NCBI GenBank assembly: GCA_000969725.1
Contig: JXSR01S046892.1
DNA length: 21,019 nt
Source: Ophiothrix spiculata
Lineage: Eukaryota > Echinodermata > Ophiuroidea > Amphilepidida > Ophiotrichidae
Strand: one strand, 5' to 3'
The notes under the pieces were generated by a model. The model did no database searches, was not told the DNA's origin, and saw only the letters and a list, made by a program, of their open reading frames with translations. Shown here in pieces: positions 1-8,734 of the stretch. Both the position numbers and the translations under genes were made by a program. Every line of letters begins with the position of its first letter. Within the stretch, counting starts at the first letter, position 1.

Positions 1-637
1 AAACACATTTCTGCATTGTTTCGTCGCTGATTATAAATTATATCATATTTACATATTTATAAAATTACATAACCTCAACGAAGCATGGTTTGAACATTTA
101 AATGTCCATCTTATTGTACAGATATATTTTTGTGATGATGAAATAGTTAAAGAAAAAGAAGAGCACGCATAACGCATTGACATTTTTGTTAGGCCTATTG
201 GATCACGTTACATTGATATGATCTGCGTATCAATTCATTTCAAATCCTCCGAACCATATAAAAGTCTTTCATGCTCATTACTCTGTTAACAGCTTTTGGA
301 GATAATATACCATTGATCTTTGCTGTACAAGTAGTCAAGTTAGTTGCCCCACAGTAAATACATAGGCCTATTATAAACTAAACTTCACATTAACGTAATG
401 CATGCAGGGATTGTACTCTTTGATGAGAGGATCCTTGTCAAAAACATGCTCTACCTGTGTCATTATGCAAGAGGTGCCCTGACTAAAAAAAATACTATAG
501 TTTGCTATGACCCATTATATTGATGGCAAAATTTGGTCGTTTATGCCAATTAAATCACCTGTTGCCTTGAATAGCATCAGCTTTCTGTGTAATGGTTGTA
601 TTGAGAAGTCCCATCAATGCAAATGAGGATATGACAT
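1..637. other. AT-rich sequence, no gene seen
   Basis: No open frame with coding character, splice-framed exon or terminal inverted repeat was recognised. Short words such as TAGGCCTA recur (near 190 and 362) but form no element. Confidence 0.5.
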
Positions 638-677
638 TTAATCCATTGTTGAGTACTCTGTTAACATTGTATTCATT

Positions 678-904
678 GCAGCCGGTGAATGCTCTTTCAC
701 GTTTGCAGCTCTGACTGTTTGGAACTCTCTTCCAAGCAGTATCCTAAACTCCTCCAACTTGTTGCACTTCAAACGTGAGTTTAAAACATATCTTTTTTGG
801 CAAGCATTTCCTGATTCATAAGTTTGTTTTTTGTTCTGTTTTTGTTTTAGCACTTAAGAGTTTTTTTAGATTTAGCGCTATATATTATTATTATTATTAT
901 TATT
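678..904 (+). mobile_element. Non-LTR retrotransposon 3' end (CR1/L2/jockey-like ORF2 tail and microsatellite)
   Basis: An open frame from about 678 to the TAA at 819-821 contains FAALTVWNSLPSSI and then FKREFKTYLFWQAF. Family knowledge: the pattern (A/S)F.(F/Y)AA...WN.LP..I....(L/F)..FK..LKT.LF..AF is the usual last stretch of reverse-transcriptase ORF2 in CR1/L2/jockey-type elements. After the stop there is a short A/T-rich 3' UTR with GCGCTATATATTATT, followed by (ATT)n at 883-904, a typical tail. The upstream reverse-transcriptase domain is absent, so this is a dead 5'-truncated copy. Confidence 0.8.
883..904 (+). repeat. (ATT)n microsatellite tail
   Basis: Seven or so ATT units directly follow the 3' UTR of the retrotransposon tail and mark its 3' end. 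Confidence 0.85.
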
Positions 905-1114
905 CACTTGGCTCGTTTACCTGAACGGGACTTCTCAATACCACCATTACCGTTTTTTGCCAGAAAAAGAAACATGGTTGATAAATACACCTCTGTACAA
1001 ACATATAAACGGGCCATTCCAGAAATAATGCTTGAACTCATTAAGAAGACACATGTATTGGGACTTTTAATAGTTAAAACTATTTTCATATGTTCATTAT
1101 TAGTTTGTCCATAA

Positions 1115-1458
1115 TTAAAGCAATACTATAAGATTTTGATCAAAAATTGTTTTTAGTAAAAACAGCATGAAATGAAAGAATGTACCTATCTGAAAGCTGC
1201 AAGGGTATTTTGTCAAAAAATTACTTTACCATTGAAAAATGGATGAAAAGCACATGCATGCTTTCCAATGTGGAATGAAATTCGGGATCCCGAAATTAAT
1301 TCAACAAATGGCCATAACAGAAAAAGTAAGCATATTTGAGCTAAATCATTTGAAGGGTATTATTATCTACCTGAATCAAACCCAGTCAGCTAAAAAAATC
1401 AAAAGTCATGGGTGACAGGGGGCGCTTCATTTTTTAACACTTTATAGTATTGCTTTAA
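1115..1458. mobile_element. TTAA-flanked MITE, copy A
   Basis: The element body is 1119-1454 (336 bp), with TTAA at 1115-1118 and 1455-1458. The terminal inverted repeat begins AGCAATACTATAA at the left and its complement TTATAGTATTGCT closes the right end. There is no coding capacity. A TTAA duplication is characteristic of piggyBac-type transposition, so a non-autonomous piggyBac-like element is the best guess. TTAA is palindromic and easily arises by chance in AT-rich DNA, but two similar elements nearby (5617-5971 and 7668-8004) support the reading. Confidence 0.7.
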
Positions 1459-1763
1459 TGATAAAATCTTGCAATCAGCCCATACAAGGAATTAATTACT
1501 CACCTCAAAATTTTGATATTGATTAATTACAACTATGGAGCAGGGCCAATGTTACCTGTAAGCTCAACAATTTTTCAATTTCCAGAGAAGCCTGCTCACA
1601 AAAACCTTAGTGTGGCAAAAGCTAAAAAAAAACTTGGAGGTGACATTGGGCAGGTCGTATATCATCATGTGAGTGCAAGAAAGTTGGATCTGCAATGGCT
1701 ACCCAAAGTTATATTTATTTAACATCTTGTTACTGGAATGTGGAAAATCTCTCAAAAATTTCC

Positions 1764-2006
1764 TATTCTTGTTTCAAATAAATTTCGGACATGAACATGA
1801 TTCCTGAATGTAGCCACTGCGTATCCAAAAGCTGTGACAAGAACCGGACACCGGGAAGTACGCAACACCGTTTCCAATCAGTAATCCACAGTACCGCTAC
1901 ATCGCGCGTGCCTGAAAAGCGTTGAGTACTCGCGTAAAATGCACACGCAATTGTGTTACGCAAGGCTCTAAATTTTTGTGTCCGAGAATTATTTGAAACA
2001 ACAATA
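1764..2006. repeat. Inverted repeat pair about 243 bp long (possible MITE)
   Basis: Arms 1764-1790 and 1980-2006 match at 24 of 27 positions (TATTCTTGTTTCAAATAA at the left). The interior is relatively rich in CG dinucleotides compared with the surroundings and has a long open frame on the minus strand with no recognised motif. No clear target-site duplication was found. It is probably a MITE or foldback remnant. Confidence 0.5.
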
Positions 2007-2358
2007 CCATATGCCAATGATTCTTGAAATGGTTGTTCAGGTGACACTATCACCTAAAGAATCATTTCAAGATCCACTGACAGAAATCGTACCTATCTAT
2101 ACTTTGTAAATATTGGAGTACGCAACAAGTAGTCGATTAACGCACAAAAACCAATATGACAATACGGGGAAGTAAATAAGTCCATATTTACAATATTTGT
2201 TAATGTGTTATCAAAAATATTAGCCCAAAATAATACCTAAATTATGAAGATTTCATGTAAAAATATATTAATATGCAGTGATTCGGCCTTAATCAATCGT
2301 TACTACTCTCTTACACAATACAAAACCACCAGTTCACAATGATGAATACAAGCCGGGA

Positions 2359-2429
2359 TATGCAACAAGAAATCAGACTCTGTTAAAAGATCTATAATCT
2401 TGTAACAAAGTCTGATTTCTTGTTGCATA
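2359..2429. repeat. Near-perfect 71-nt hairpin
   Basis: Arms 2359-2385 and 2403-2429 pair at 26 of 27 positions (starting TATGCAACAAGAAATCAG) around a 17-nt loop. The size is like a microRNA precursor, but a very small palindromic transposon remnant is equally possible. Related words (GTACGCAACA) occur at about 1857 and 2117. Confidence 0.7.
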
Positions 2430-2462
2430 CTTCAAGGTTTATAGATAGCCAGTCATCAAGCA

Positions 2463-2719
2463 TATGTGACGCATTACATCAAAAGGTACAAGTTGTCTAC
2501 CTTGGACAAAATTGAGATTTTTGTGTTACTTGTAAGAGGACAAAATAAGCTTGAAAATGATACATTGCTTGTGAAAATTGAAGTTTTAGTTTCGAAGTTA
2601 TGATGAATAAAGACGGTTGTTTTCTTATTATTTACTTTATAATTTACAAGCTTAATTGGCCTGTATCTCGAAACTTGCTTAGCTGACAACTTGTACCTTT
2701 TGATGTAACGCGTCACATA
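2463..2719. mobile_element. TA-flanked TGTGA-type MITE, family 1
   Basis: The element body is 2465-2717 (253 bp), flanked by TA. Terminal repeats start TGTGACGC and continue through ATCAAAAGGTACAAGTTGTC, with one mismatch over about 35 bp. An internal core AAGCTTGAAAATGATAC lies at 2547-2563 and recurs in the other TGTGA-type elements of this window. No transposase is present. TA flanks suggest Tc1/mariner-type mobilisation. Confidence 0.82.
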
Positions 2720-4199
2720 TGTTGGAGCAGAACAGTCAACTCACACCAGGTATACTAGCCTTGCTCCAAGGCCCGAGCCATTTATTTTCGAGAATATCTA
2801 AGAGTCATAACTCTTTACTTCCAGAGGAGGCACTGTTAGGTTTGTGCAATACACACACCAGGTTGCACAGCAAGCTATTCTAGCTAGGCTATTATGTTTT
2901 AAAAATACTCAAAAAGTCTGGATATATACTAGCTAGCAAAGACAGATCTTTAAAAAACAGCATGAATTACTATCATGTACCTGCTATGATAGGTTTCACA
3001 CAGCCCATCACCACGAAACACCTTAAAACCACAACACAGTCTGCAGCACTGAGCTAAGAATCTGAGATATATGAAAACCCACTAGCACCTACCAACATAA
3101 AATCACATTTTTGTTCCCAACACTAAAGAAGTCACTACTAGAGGGCCGCCAGGCCCGGGCCTTGTTAAGTTCCTAATTGGGTGATTTCACTAACTCATAG
3201 AAAGCAATGTATAATTTCAAATCCTGCCTCAAAAATAAAGGCCACCAATCACAGTAATACCAACTTCTGATCACTTGTTATTTGTAAACCTGCATTTTGA
3301 AAGAGGTGTATTCGGGGTGTATTGTTCAAAATGAAAAGTGTTCAGAATACATTTCTTTTTAGTGTTTAGCATTATCAAATTTTTATTACAATATTTATGA
3401 TATAAAAAAGCCTGCTTTTCACTCAAATAATGCAGAAATTTCTGCTAAATTGTTCTTTAAAGAATTTATATGAATTTGTAAACCATGATTTGAAACACCC
3501 ATGACTAAAATGGACCAGTCCAAATTTTTGTAAGAGGCAGGAAAACCCCCATGGTGATGTTGTCTGGGTGTTACATAATCAGTTACCAACTTGCAAAGGC
3601 TGGGAAACAGCATCGAAGGAAATGTTGGTAGGGGTTTAGAGCATAGCAGTAAAATGTTGGCAGCTTGGTGTAACTTGAAAATTGAGATTTTATAATTATT
3701 TCAAATAGTATAGCCTGATTTAACATCCATGCTATTGGGTCTGTGCTATATGTATATACAGTGTACACATAAGTATGTGCTTAATAGAATGAGGGCATGG
3801 GCTTTGATTTCTCAGCCTTTAACAAAGGCTACAGGTATACATGTGTATGTGCTTATGATCAATGTGAGCTTTGGCACACAAAATGCCAAAGGACATAAAG
3901 AAACTTTTGTAACAATAATGCAAAAACACAAATGACATTTTGTCTATTTATTTCAGTGTCAATTTTAATGTCAAACAATAAAACACACAAGATATCATCT
4001 CAACTATTTTAACACATGTAAATAGTATACTTTCATATAAAAACAAACATGAGTTCCATCGAATGGTTATAAGGTCAAATATACATCTATGATATAAAAA
4101 AGATTGTCTCTTACTTGCAATACCATTATATTTACTTCAACAGTGAATAACTATTTGCTATCTCAAGTCATGAAAAAGGTAAAGGGGAAGGCCTGTATT
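2720..4199. other. Non-coding stretch, no gene seen
   Basis: This stretch is AT-rich with no supported exon. It includes a small GC-rich patch around 3141-3165 with the perfect palindrome GGCCCGGGCC (3152-3161), and a partly complementary word near 2768. Short open frames here have no recognisable motifs. Confidence 0.5.
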
Positions 4200-4470
4200 T
4201 ACACAGGTCGGAGTGCCCAACTCTCTTTCGAAGCAATTGGGCCAGACTCCACTTTTTGTTATATTTGCGGCGAGGGGATCGCCAAACCTCCTGCACCGCG
4301 AGTCTGTTACCTTCCCCAGCACTGAAAAATGCTGGTACCCACTTGACACCAGGGTGGAGAGGAGTACATAAGGGTAAGTATCTTGCTCAAGGCCACTACA
4401 TACGCTTCTAACGGATTCCAACCCACGTTAAGTGTCGAGGACTAATGCCGCTGGGCCACGCATGTCCCCT
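4200..4470 (-). mobile_element. tRNA-derived SINE (minus orientation)
   Basis: Read on the minus strand, the 5' head has TGGCCCAGCGG (4458-4448), which fits the pol III A-box consensus TRGCNNARYGG. Twenty-four bp downstream is GGTTGGAATCC (4423-4413), one mismatch from the B-box GGTTCGANTCC. The body follows with CTTGAGCAAGATACTT, CTCTCCACCCTGGTGTC and AGTGGGTACC, words common in repeats of marine invertebrates. Fragments of the same body lie at 7619-7660 and 18332-18376. The 3' boundary is uncertain. Confidence 0.72.
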
Positions 4471-5024
4471 TGACAGCTTGCAAACCTGGAAAAATGCCTC
4501 GCTACATGTTGACTACTACATGTACTATCAGGGGCAGCGGAAGGAAAATAAAAGTGGTACGACACCTGGTAAAAGTGGTGTCACCTATGGGCCCTTAGTT
4601 ATCAAAAATATAGAAACAACTAAGTCCTAGAAAATACAGTTACTAACAACAAATTTGTACAGTACTATGTTGTGGTTATTTATGCTAGGACTATAACAGA
4701 ACGCATCAAATTTTAGATCAAATTTATTTTTATTTTTTCCTGGCTGAAAAGTGGTGCAGCAAAAGCCCACACGGCCTACACCGTTCCAACGCCCCTACGT
4801 ACTATGTACCCCACAATTGGTAAGGGAATTAATGAAGGCTTGCATTGCATTAATTATTGCAAATCCCTCTGTATGTATGTACGTTCAACATAGGTATGGC
4901 TGGTATTTGAATGTAATGGAATACTCCCAAAGTAATAAATAATAAGAACATGAAATATAACTTCTTAATAGACAGAAATTGTCATACACACTAATACCAT
5001 TTCTTAATAGTCATATACATAATA
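4471..5024. other. Non-coding stretch, no gene seen
   Basis: Only short open frames without recognisable motifs are present. The boundary with the SINE head at about 4470 is approximate. Confidence 0.45.
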
Positions 5025-5263
5025 TATGTGATGGCTCACCCCAAAAGGGGGGACTTCACAGATGACATTAATATTGATTTTATCATTTCATCTGTTACAT
5101 CATTTTCTAAGCTTTAAAATGACACCTCACTTGTTGAAATTGATCAAGGCGATCAAAGTTTACAACAGAAAATCTGCTGGAAATTCTATTATTTTATCTT
5201 TTGATGCCTATTTTCACCAGCTTCTGTTGCAAAGTCCCCTTTTTCGGGGTTAACCATCACATA
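5025..5263. mobile_element. TA-flanked TGTGA-type MITE, family 2 copy A
   Basis: The element body is 5027-5261 (235 bp) with TA on both sides. The left end reads TGTGATGGCTCACCCC and then AAAAGGGGGGACTT; the right end is its imperfect complement (AAGTCCCCTTTTTCGGGG...CCATCACA). The interior matches 19021-19274 over most of its length, including TTGATCAAGGCGATCAA or its close variant. The core AAGCTTTAAAATGACAC is at 5109-5125. No coding capacity. Confidence 0.82.
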
Positions 5264-5310
5264 TATGTGTTCCACTCTTATAAAAAGCCAATTTTTTCAA
5301 CTACCAATAT

Positions 5311-5528
5311 TATACTTTGATCAACACCATATAGGCGGGTCTTTTCACATTGTGAACTGATACAGAATATGCATTCGTGTAGCTGAACACTGCATAACTG
5401 CAGGAGACACAGCACGCGTTGTACTTGCAACTCGCAAATCAGTACCTATGAAGTGCATGGGATTATGTATACTTGTGGATAAAGAAAAGTCTCATACTTC
5501 CCGCCTATTAAGTGTTGATCAAAGTATA
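5311..5528. repeat. Inverted repeat pair, 218 bp (possible MITE)
   Basis: Arms 5311-5339 and 5500-5528 match at 26 of 29 positions, beginning TATACTTTGATCAACAC and ending ATAGGCGGG. The outer ends are TA..TA, which may be the target duplication. The interior is non-coding. Confidence 0.6.
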
Positions 5529-5616
5529 CCAAGAGATGTTTACAAAACATGTCTTTTAATTTCACACACATTTCCATTTAAACAATTACATACTAGTACC
5601 ATACACTTGCATGTTT

Positions 5617-5971
5617 TTAAAGGTGCAATTCATGATTTTGATATGGCCTGTTTTCTAGCTAAATAAAAAGAAGAGTACAACATAAATATACTCTGAAAAT
5701 TTCACTTGATTCCGACCTTCCGTTTCCAAGTTACAAGCTTTTCAGCATTTTGAACATCCCCATAGACTACTGTGTTGTAATTACTGTCGGGGCCCCGACA
5801 ATAATTAGAAAATGACACATTTTCTCGATTTTCTCAAAAATGCAAGCACGTATGAAAGAATGGTTTGGGGATCGTAACATATACCAGTTGAGGATTCTTA
5901 TAAGCCAAAAAACTCAAGTTTGATAGAGGTGACCTTGAGGGCGAAACGTGAATCATGAATTGCCCCTTTAA
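5617..5971. mobile_element. TTAA-flanked MITE, copy B
   Basis: The body is 5621-5967 (347 bp) with TTAA at 5617-5620 and 5968-5971. Terminal repeats AGGTGCAATTCATGATT (left) and the complement of AATCATGAATTGCCCCT (right) differ at one position over 17. It contains the perfect 16-bp palindrome TGTCGGGGCCCCGACA at 5785-5800. Non-coding. Probably piggyBac-like, given the TTAA flanks. Confidence 0.75.
5785..5800. repeat. Perfect 16-bp GC-rich palindrome
   Basis: TGTCGGGGCCCCGACA is self-complementary. It sits near the centre of TTAA-flanked MITE copy B and stands out from the AT-rich context. Confidence 0.8.
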
Positions 5972-6356
5972 ACTGGTCAATACAATAAATTTTGTTGAAC
6001 GGTAGACTTTTAGTTTATTCAATAGTCATGTCACTCTGGTTGAGTCACAAATTGACAAACACTCACAAGCCTATTGTACACATATGACTGAATAGCTATT
6101 GCACAGGTACTACAGTTGTACATTGCATTTTTAGTTGTGATATAAAAAGACACTACACACACTTGTACTAACTTCATATCGATATATATATAGATACCTT
6201 TCCAGAGTCTGTTGATTGCAGCAACATACTTTGCAAGGTCATCTCAACCTCTTCGTTCGGGGTTGTGGTGAAATCTGCCTAGTCAAATTACCCCCGCTGA
6301 AAGCAGAATATCATAGATGGCAGGCAAGTCATAGCCAGTGTCTCTGTGGAGAGACT

Positions 6357-6620
6357 AGTAGCGGATTTAGATGGGGCACGCCCCCTCTTATTTTGGTAGC
6401 CCGTCAAGAAGTCGACGCATTTAATGATTTAATTTTTTGAAAATTAATCATTGTGTTAAGAATGGCAGCAAATACATGATTTTTAGGTATATTCGAACAG
6501 TTCTGCACCCTTCTATACCTTATTTTATCAGAGAACCACCTGACTTTGAGTGGGCGCAGAGGCGCTGTCAAAATAGCGCCCCCTCTTTTGAAAATTCCTG
6601 GGTCCGCCCCTTGAGACACT
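6357..6620. mobile_element. Degenerate inverted-repeat element with GCGGA ends
   Basis: The left end has TAGCGGATTTAGATGGGG, then CGCCCCCTC and TATTTTGGTAGC. The right end, read in reverse complement, has GGGGCGGACCCAGG, GAGGGGGCGC and TATTTTGACAGC. The pairing is imperfect, but the order of blocks agrees. GCGGATCCAG-like ends are common in hAT-type MITEs; that assignment is inference. Boundaries are approximate. Confidence 0.45.
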
Positions 6621-6624
6621 AGCT

Positions 6625-7420
6625 TCGACTAATTTTGTAATAATAGATGTGTGAGTCAGCTTCAAATGGCAAATAATCATTTCTATACCAAAAAAAAAAC
6701 TGCTGTATTTCCAGCACCTACTGAATGAAGTTGTGGTAAATCAGTGTTATCAAGCATAACATCGGCCCTGAAACCCAAGAGAAACAATTAGTTTCTTTTT
6801 CTTTATTTTTTAAAAATTGACATGAATGTGTGGCTGTTCATGTCAAACAAGCCGTAAATGCAGCAAACTTCATTTTGCTCTACAGGTTAAAAATACATGA
6901 AAAGGTCGTAATTTGCCAACATTTATTTTCTTACAGATTCACAATCCTTGAGCTTTCTTCAAACCAGCAAAGTTTCATTTCAAGAAAATGATTGGAAATA
7001 TGAAATATATCTGTATATTTTGAAGACAATCAACAGAAAATATAGGGCTTAGTGATCTTTGAATGTGTTTATCTCAGCTATACATTTTACTCCATGACAA
7101 CCTTTAATAGACCATAAGTTGACTTCTGGAAATCAAGTGAAGTTCATCGAGGTGTCATTCTAATTTTTAAAAAATTGGTCTTTGCAAATATTTAAAAAAG
7201 TGAAAATGACAAGAGGCTGCACTTATGGCTGTTTTGGGATGAACAGTCACATATTAAGTAAAAATAACAAAACAAAACTAACCAATGCTAAAACACTTCC
7301 ATTTATACAATAATAGAAATATAAACAGCTTTAGGATACAGTGCAGTGATAAATAAAGAAAAATAGACTGCTGATTTACATTATCTACAGTGTCTAAAAT
7401 ATGTCTATACATTGCATTAA
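6625..7420. other. AT-rich sequence, no gene seen
   Basis: No open frames of interest, no splice-framed exon and no repeat structure were recognised. Confidence 0.5.
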
Positions 7421-7560
7421 GGTTACACTTGTAATACTCATTTTTTGTATCTAATCACTTCTGAAACGTCCCCAAAGTCTTCTGTTTCAAGGTTACAATT
7501 GCAATACTCATTTTTTATGTCTATTTATTTCTGACAACATCTCTAAACCCTCCAATTTCT
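7421..7560. repeat. Two imperfect tandem copies of a 70-bp unit
   Basis: Units 7421-7490 and 7491-7560 both start GGTTACA.TTG.AATACTCA, followed by TTTTTT and later TTTCTGA or CTTCTGA. The copies have diverged but keep the register throughout. Confidence 0.65.
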
Positions 7561-7618
7561 TGGCAAGATCAAATTTTCACTCCTTCCCTCTTACAAAGTT
7601 GTATTTGTATAATACTGC

Positions 7619-7660
7619 ATGGTACCCAATTTTCTGTCACTTGGGTGGAGAGGAACAACA
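7619..7660 (-). mobile_element. SINE body fragment
   Basis: TGGTACCCA...CACTTGGGTGGAGAGGA corresponds to TGGTACCCACTTGACACC and GGTGGAGAGGA at 4333-4362 in the SINE. It lies just before the TTAA-flanked element at 7668. Confidence 0.6.
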
Positions 7661-7667
7661 ATGGCAT

Positions 7668-8004
7668 TTAAAGGAGCATGGTCCGATTGTCTCAACTTTT
7701 TTTCAAACTTTTTGAGATTTTGGTACCAGAATGTTGCTCATATTTTTCTCATGACCCATGTGAAATTTCACTGCTGAATTATGTTCCGTTTTTTAGATAT
7801 ATATGAAAATGTGTCTAATTATGGTAACCATAATTCATTTTACACAGTAACGTATAGGAGGATCTGAAATACAAACTTTCCTCAGTGTAAAATCCAAATG
7901 GTTTGACCGATTTGGCTGAAATTTAAAACTTGAACTTCTTGAGTGGTCATCTTTCATATGACATCGAAAATTCATTTTTAGAAAATCGGACCAAGCTCCT
8001 TTAA
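7668..8004. mobile_element. TTAA-flanked MITE, copy C
   Basis: The body is 7672-8000 (329 bp) with TTAA at 7668-7671 and 8001-8004. Terminal repeats AGGAGCATGGTCCGATT and the complement of AATCGGACCAAGCTCCT match at 16 of 17 positions. Non-coding. Its first bases (AGGAGC) resemble those of copy B (AGGTGC). Confidence 0.78.
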
Positions 8005-8284
8005 GGATCTTCCTAAAATATATATAACACTTAATTTGCATCAATTTGACATATTGTATCTATTGACAAAATTATGCCGTTCTTTAAATAAAGAATGGAA
8101 CATTGCCACTGAATGGGAAAATTTTGGCAAAAAGAAACAATACTGCACCTAACTCTGAATTTACCCATAATCAGAAATATTGATCAATAAAATTAATATC
8201 GTCTACAAGTAGCTTTATGAAATACAGGTTGCATACATTTTTCAGAATGTGTTTCCATTTACTCTTGATTTGAATTAGTAAACA

Positions 8285-8734
8285 TATGTGACCCGTCATA
8301 TCGAAAGGTACCTTAAGGTCGGCATAGTAAATTACGAGATACGGGCCATTGAAGCTTAGCATAGTCAAAAATCACGTCCAAGGTCAAATTTTTAATTTCA
8401 TCTGAACCTTTACCTTTCAAGTGTATTCTATCATATTAATCAGGTTACAACATCCAAAACATTAGCAAAATGTGTTAAAAACCAAGATAAAAATCTTCTT
8501 TCCATTCAAGTTTTACTCAGTACAAAAACTTTAAACTTGATTTTCTCAGAACTGTAGTTTTCCGAATCAGCCCGATGCCTTTTACCAATCTGGATGTAAC
8601 TTTGTAACCGACCAATCAACAGCCAAAAGCAAGGTGTCATTTTAAAGCTTAAAATCTCAGCTTTTAGAAGGGACCCAAAAATCAATTTTGATTTTGGGAC
8701 CCTTAAGGTACCTTTTGATATGACGGGTCACATA
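8285..8734. mobile_element. TA-flanked TGTGA-type MITE, family 3 copy A
   Basis: The body is 8287-8732 (446 bp) with TA flanks. The left end is TGTGACCCGTCATATCGAAA then GGTACCTTAAGG; the right end is the near-perfect complement. A second copy lies at 17895-18326 in the same orientation. The shared core GTGTCATTTTAAAGCTT is at 8634-8650, on the minus strand relative to families 1 and 2. No transposase. Confidence 0.85.

Noticed and set aside
1763-2053. 96-codon minus-strand open frame
   Set aside because: It lies largely within an inverted-repeat element, has no splice context and no motif I recognise.
3152-3161. CpG-island promoter at GGCCCGGGCC
   Set aside because: The GC-rich patch is only about 25 bp with no nearby exon.
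4158-4421. 87-codon minus-strand open frame
   Set aside because: It coincides with the tRNA-derived SINE and is chance reading of its body.
6216-6300. Possible short exon: acceptor-like TTGATTGCAG on plus, and DLAKYVAAINRLWK before a GT on minus
   Set aside because: Frames close quickly upstream on minus, the plus frame runs into a repeat element, and there are no neighbouring exons.
7421-7560. CRISPR-like repeats
   Set aside because: There are only two diverged 70-bp tandem units, with no spacer structure, in a eukaryotic sequence.
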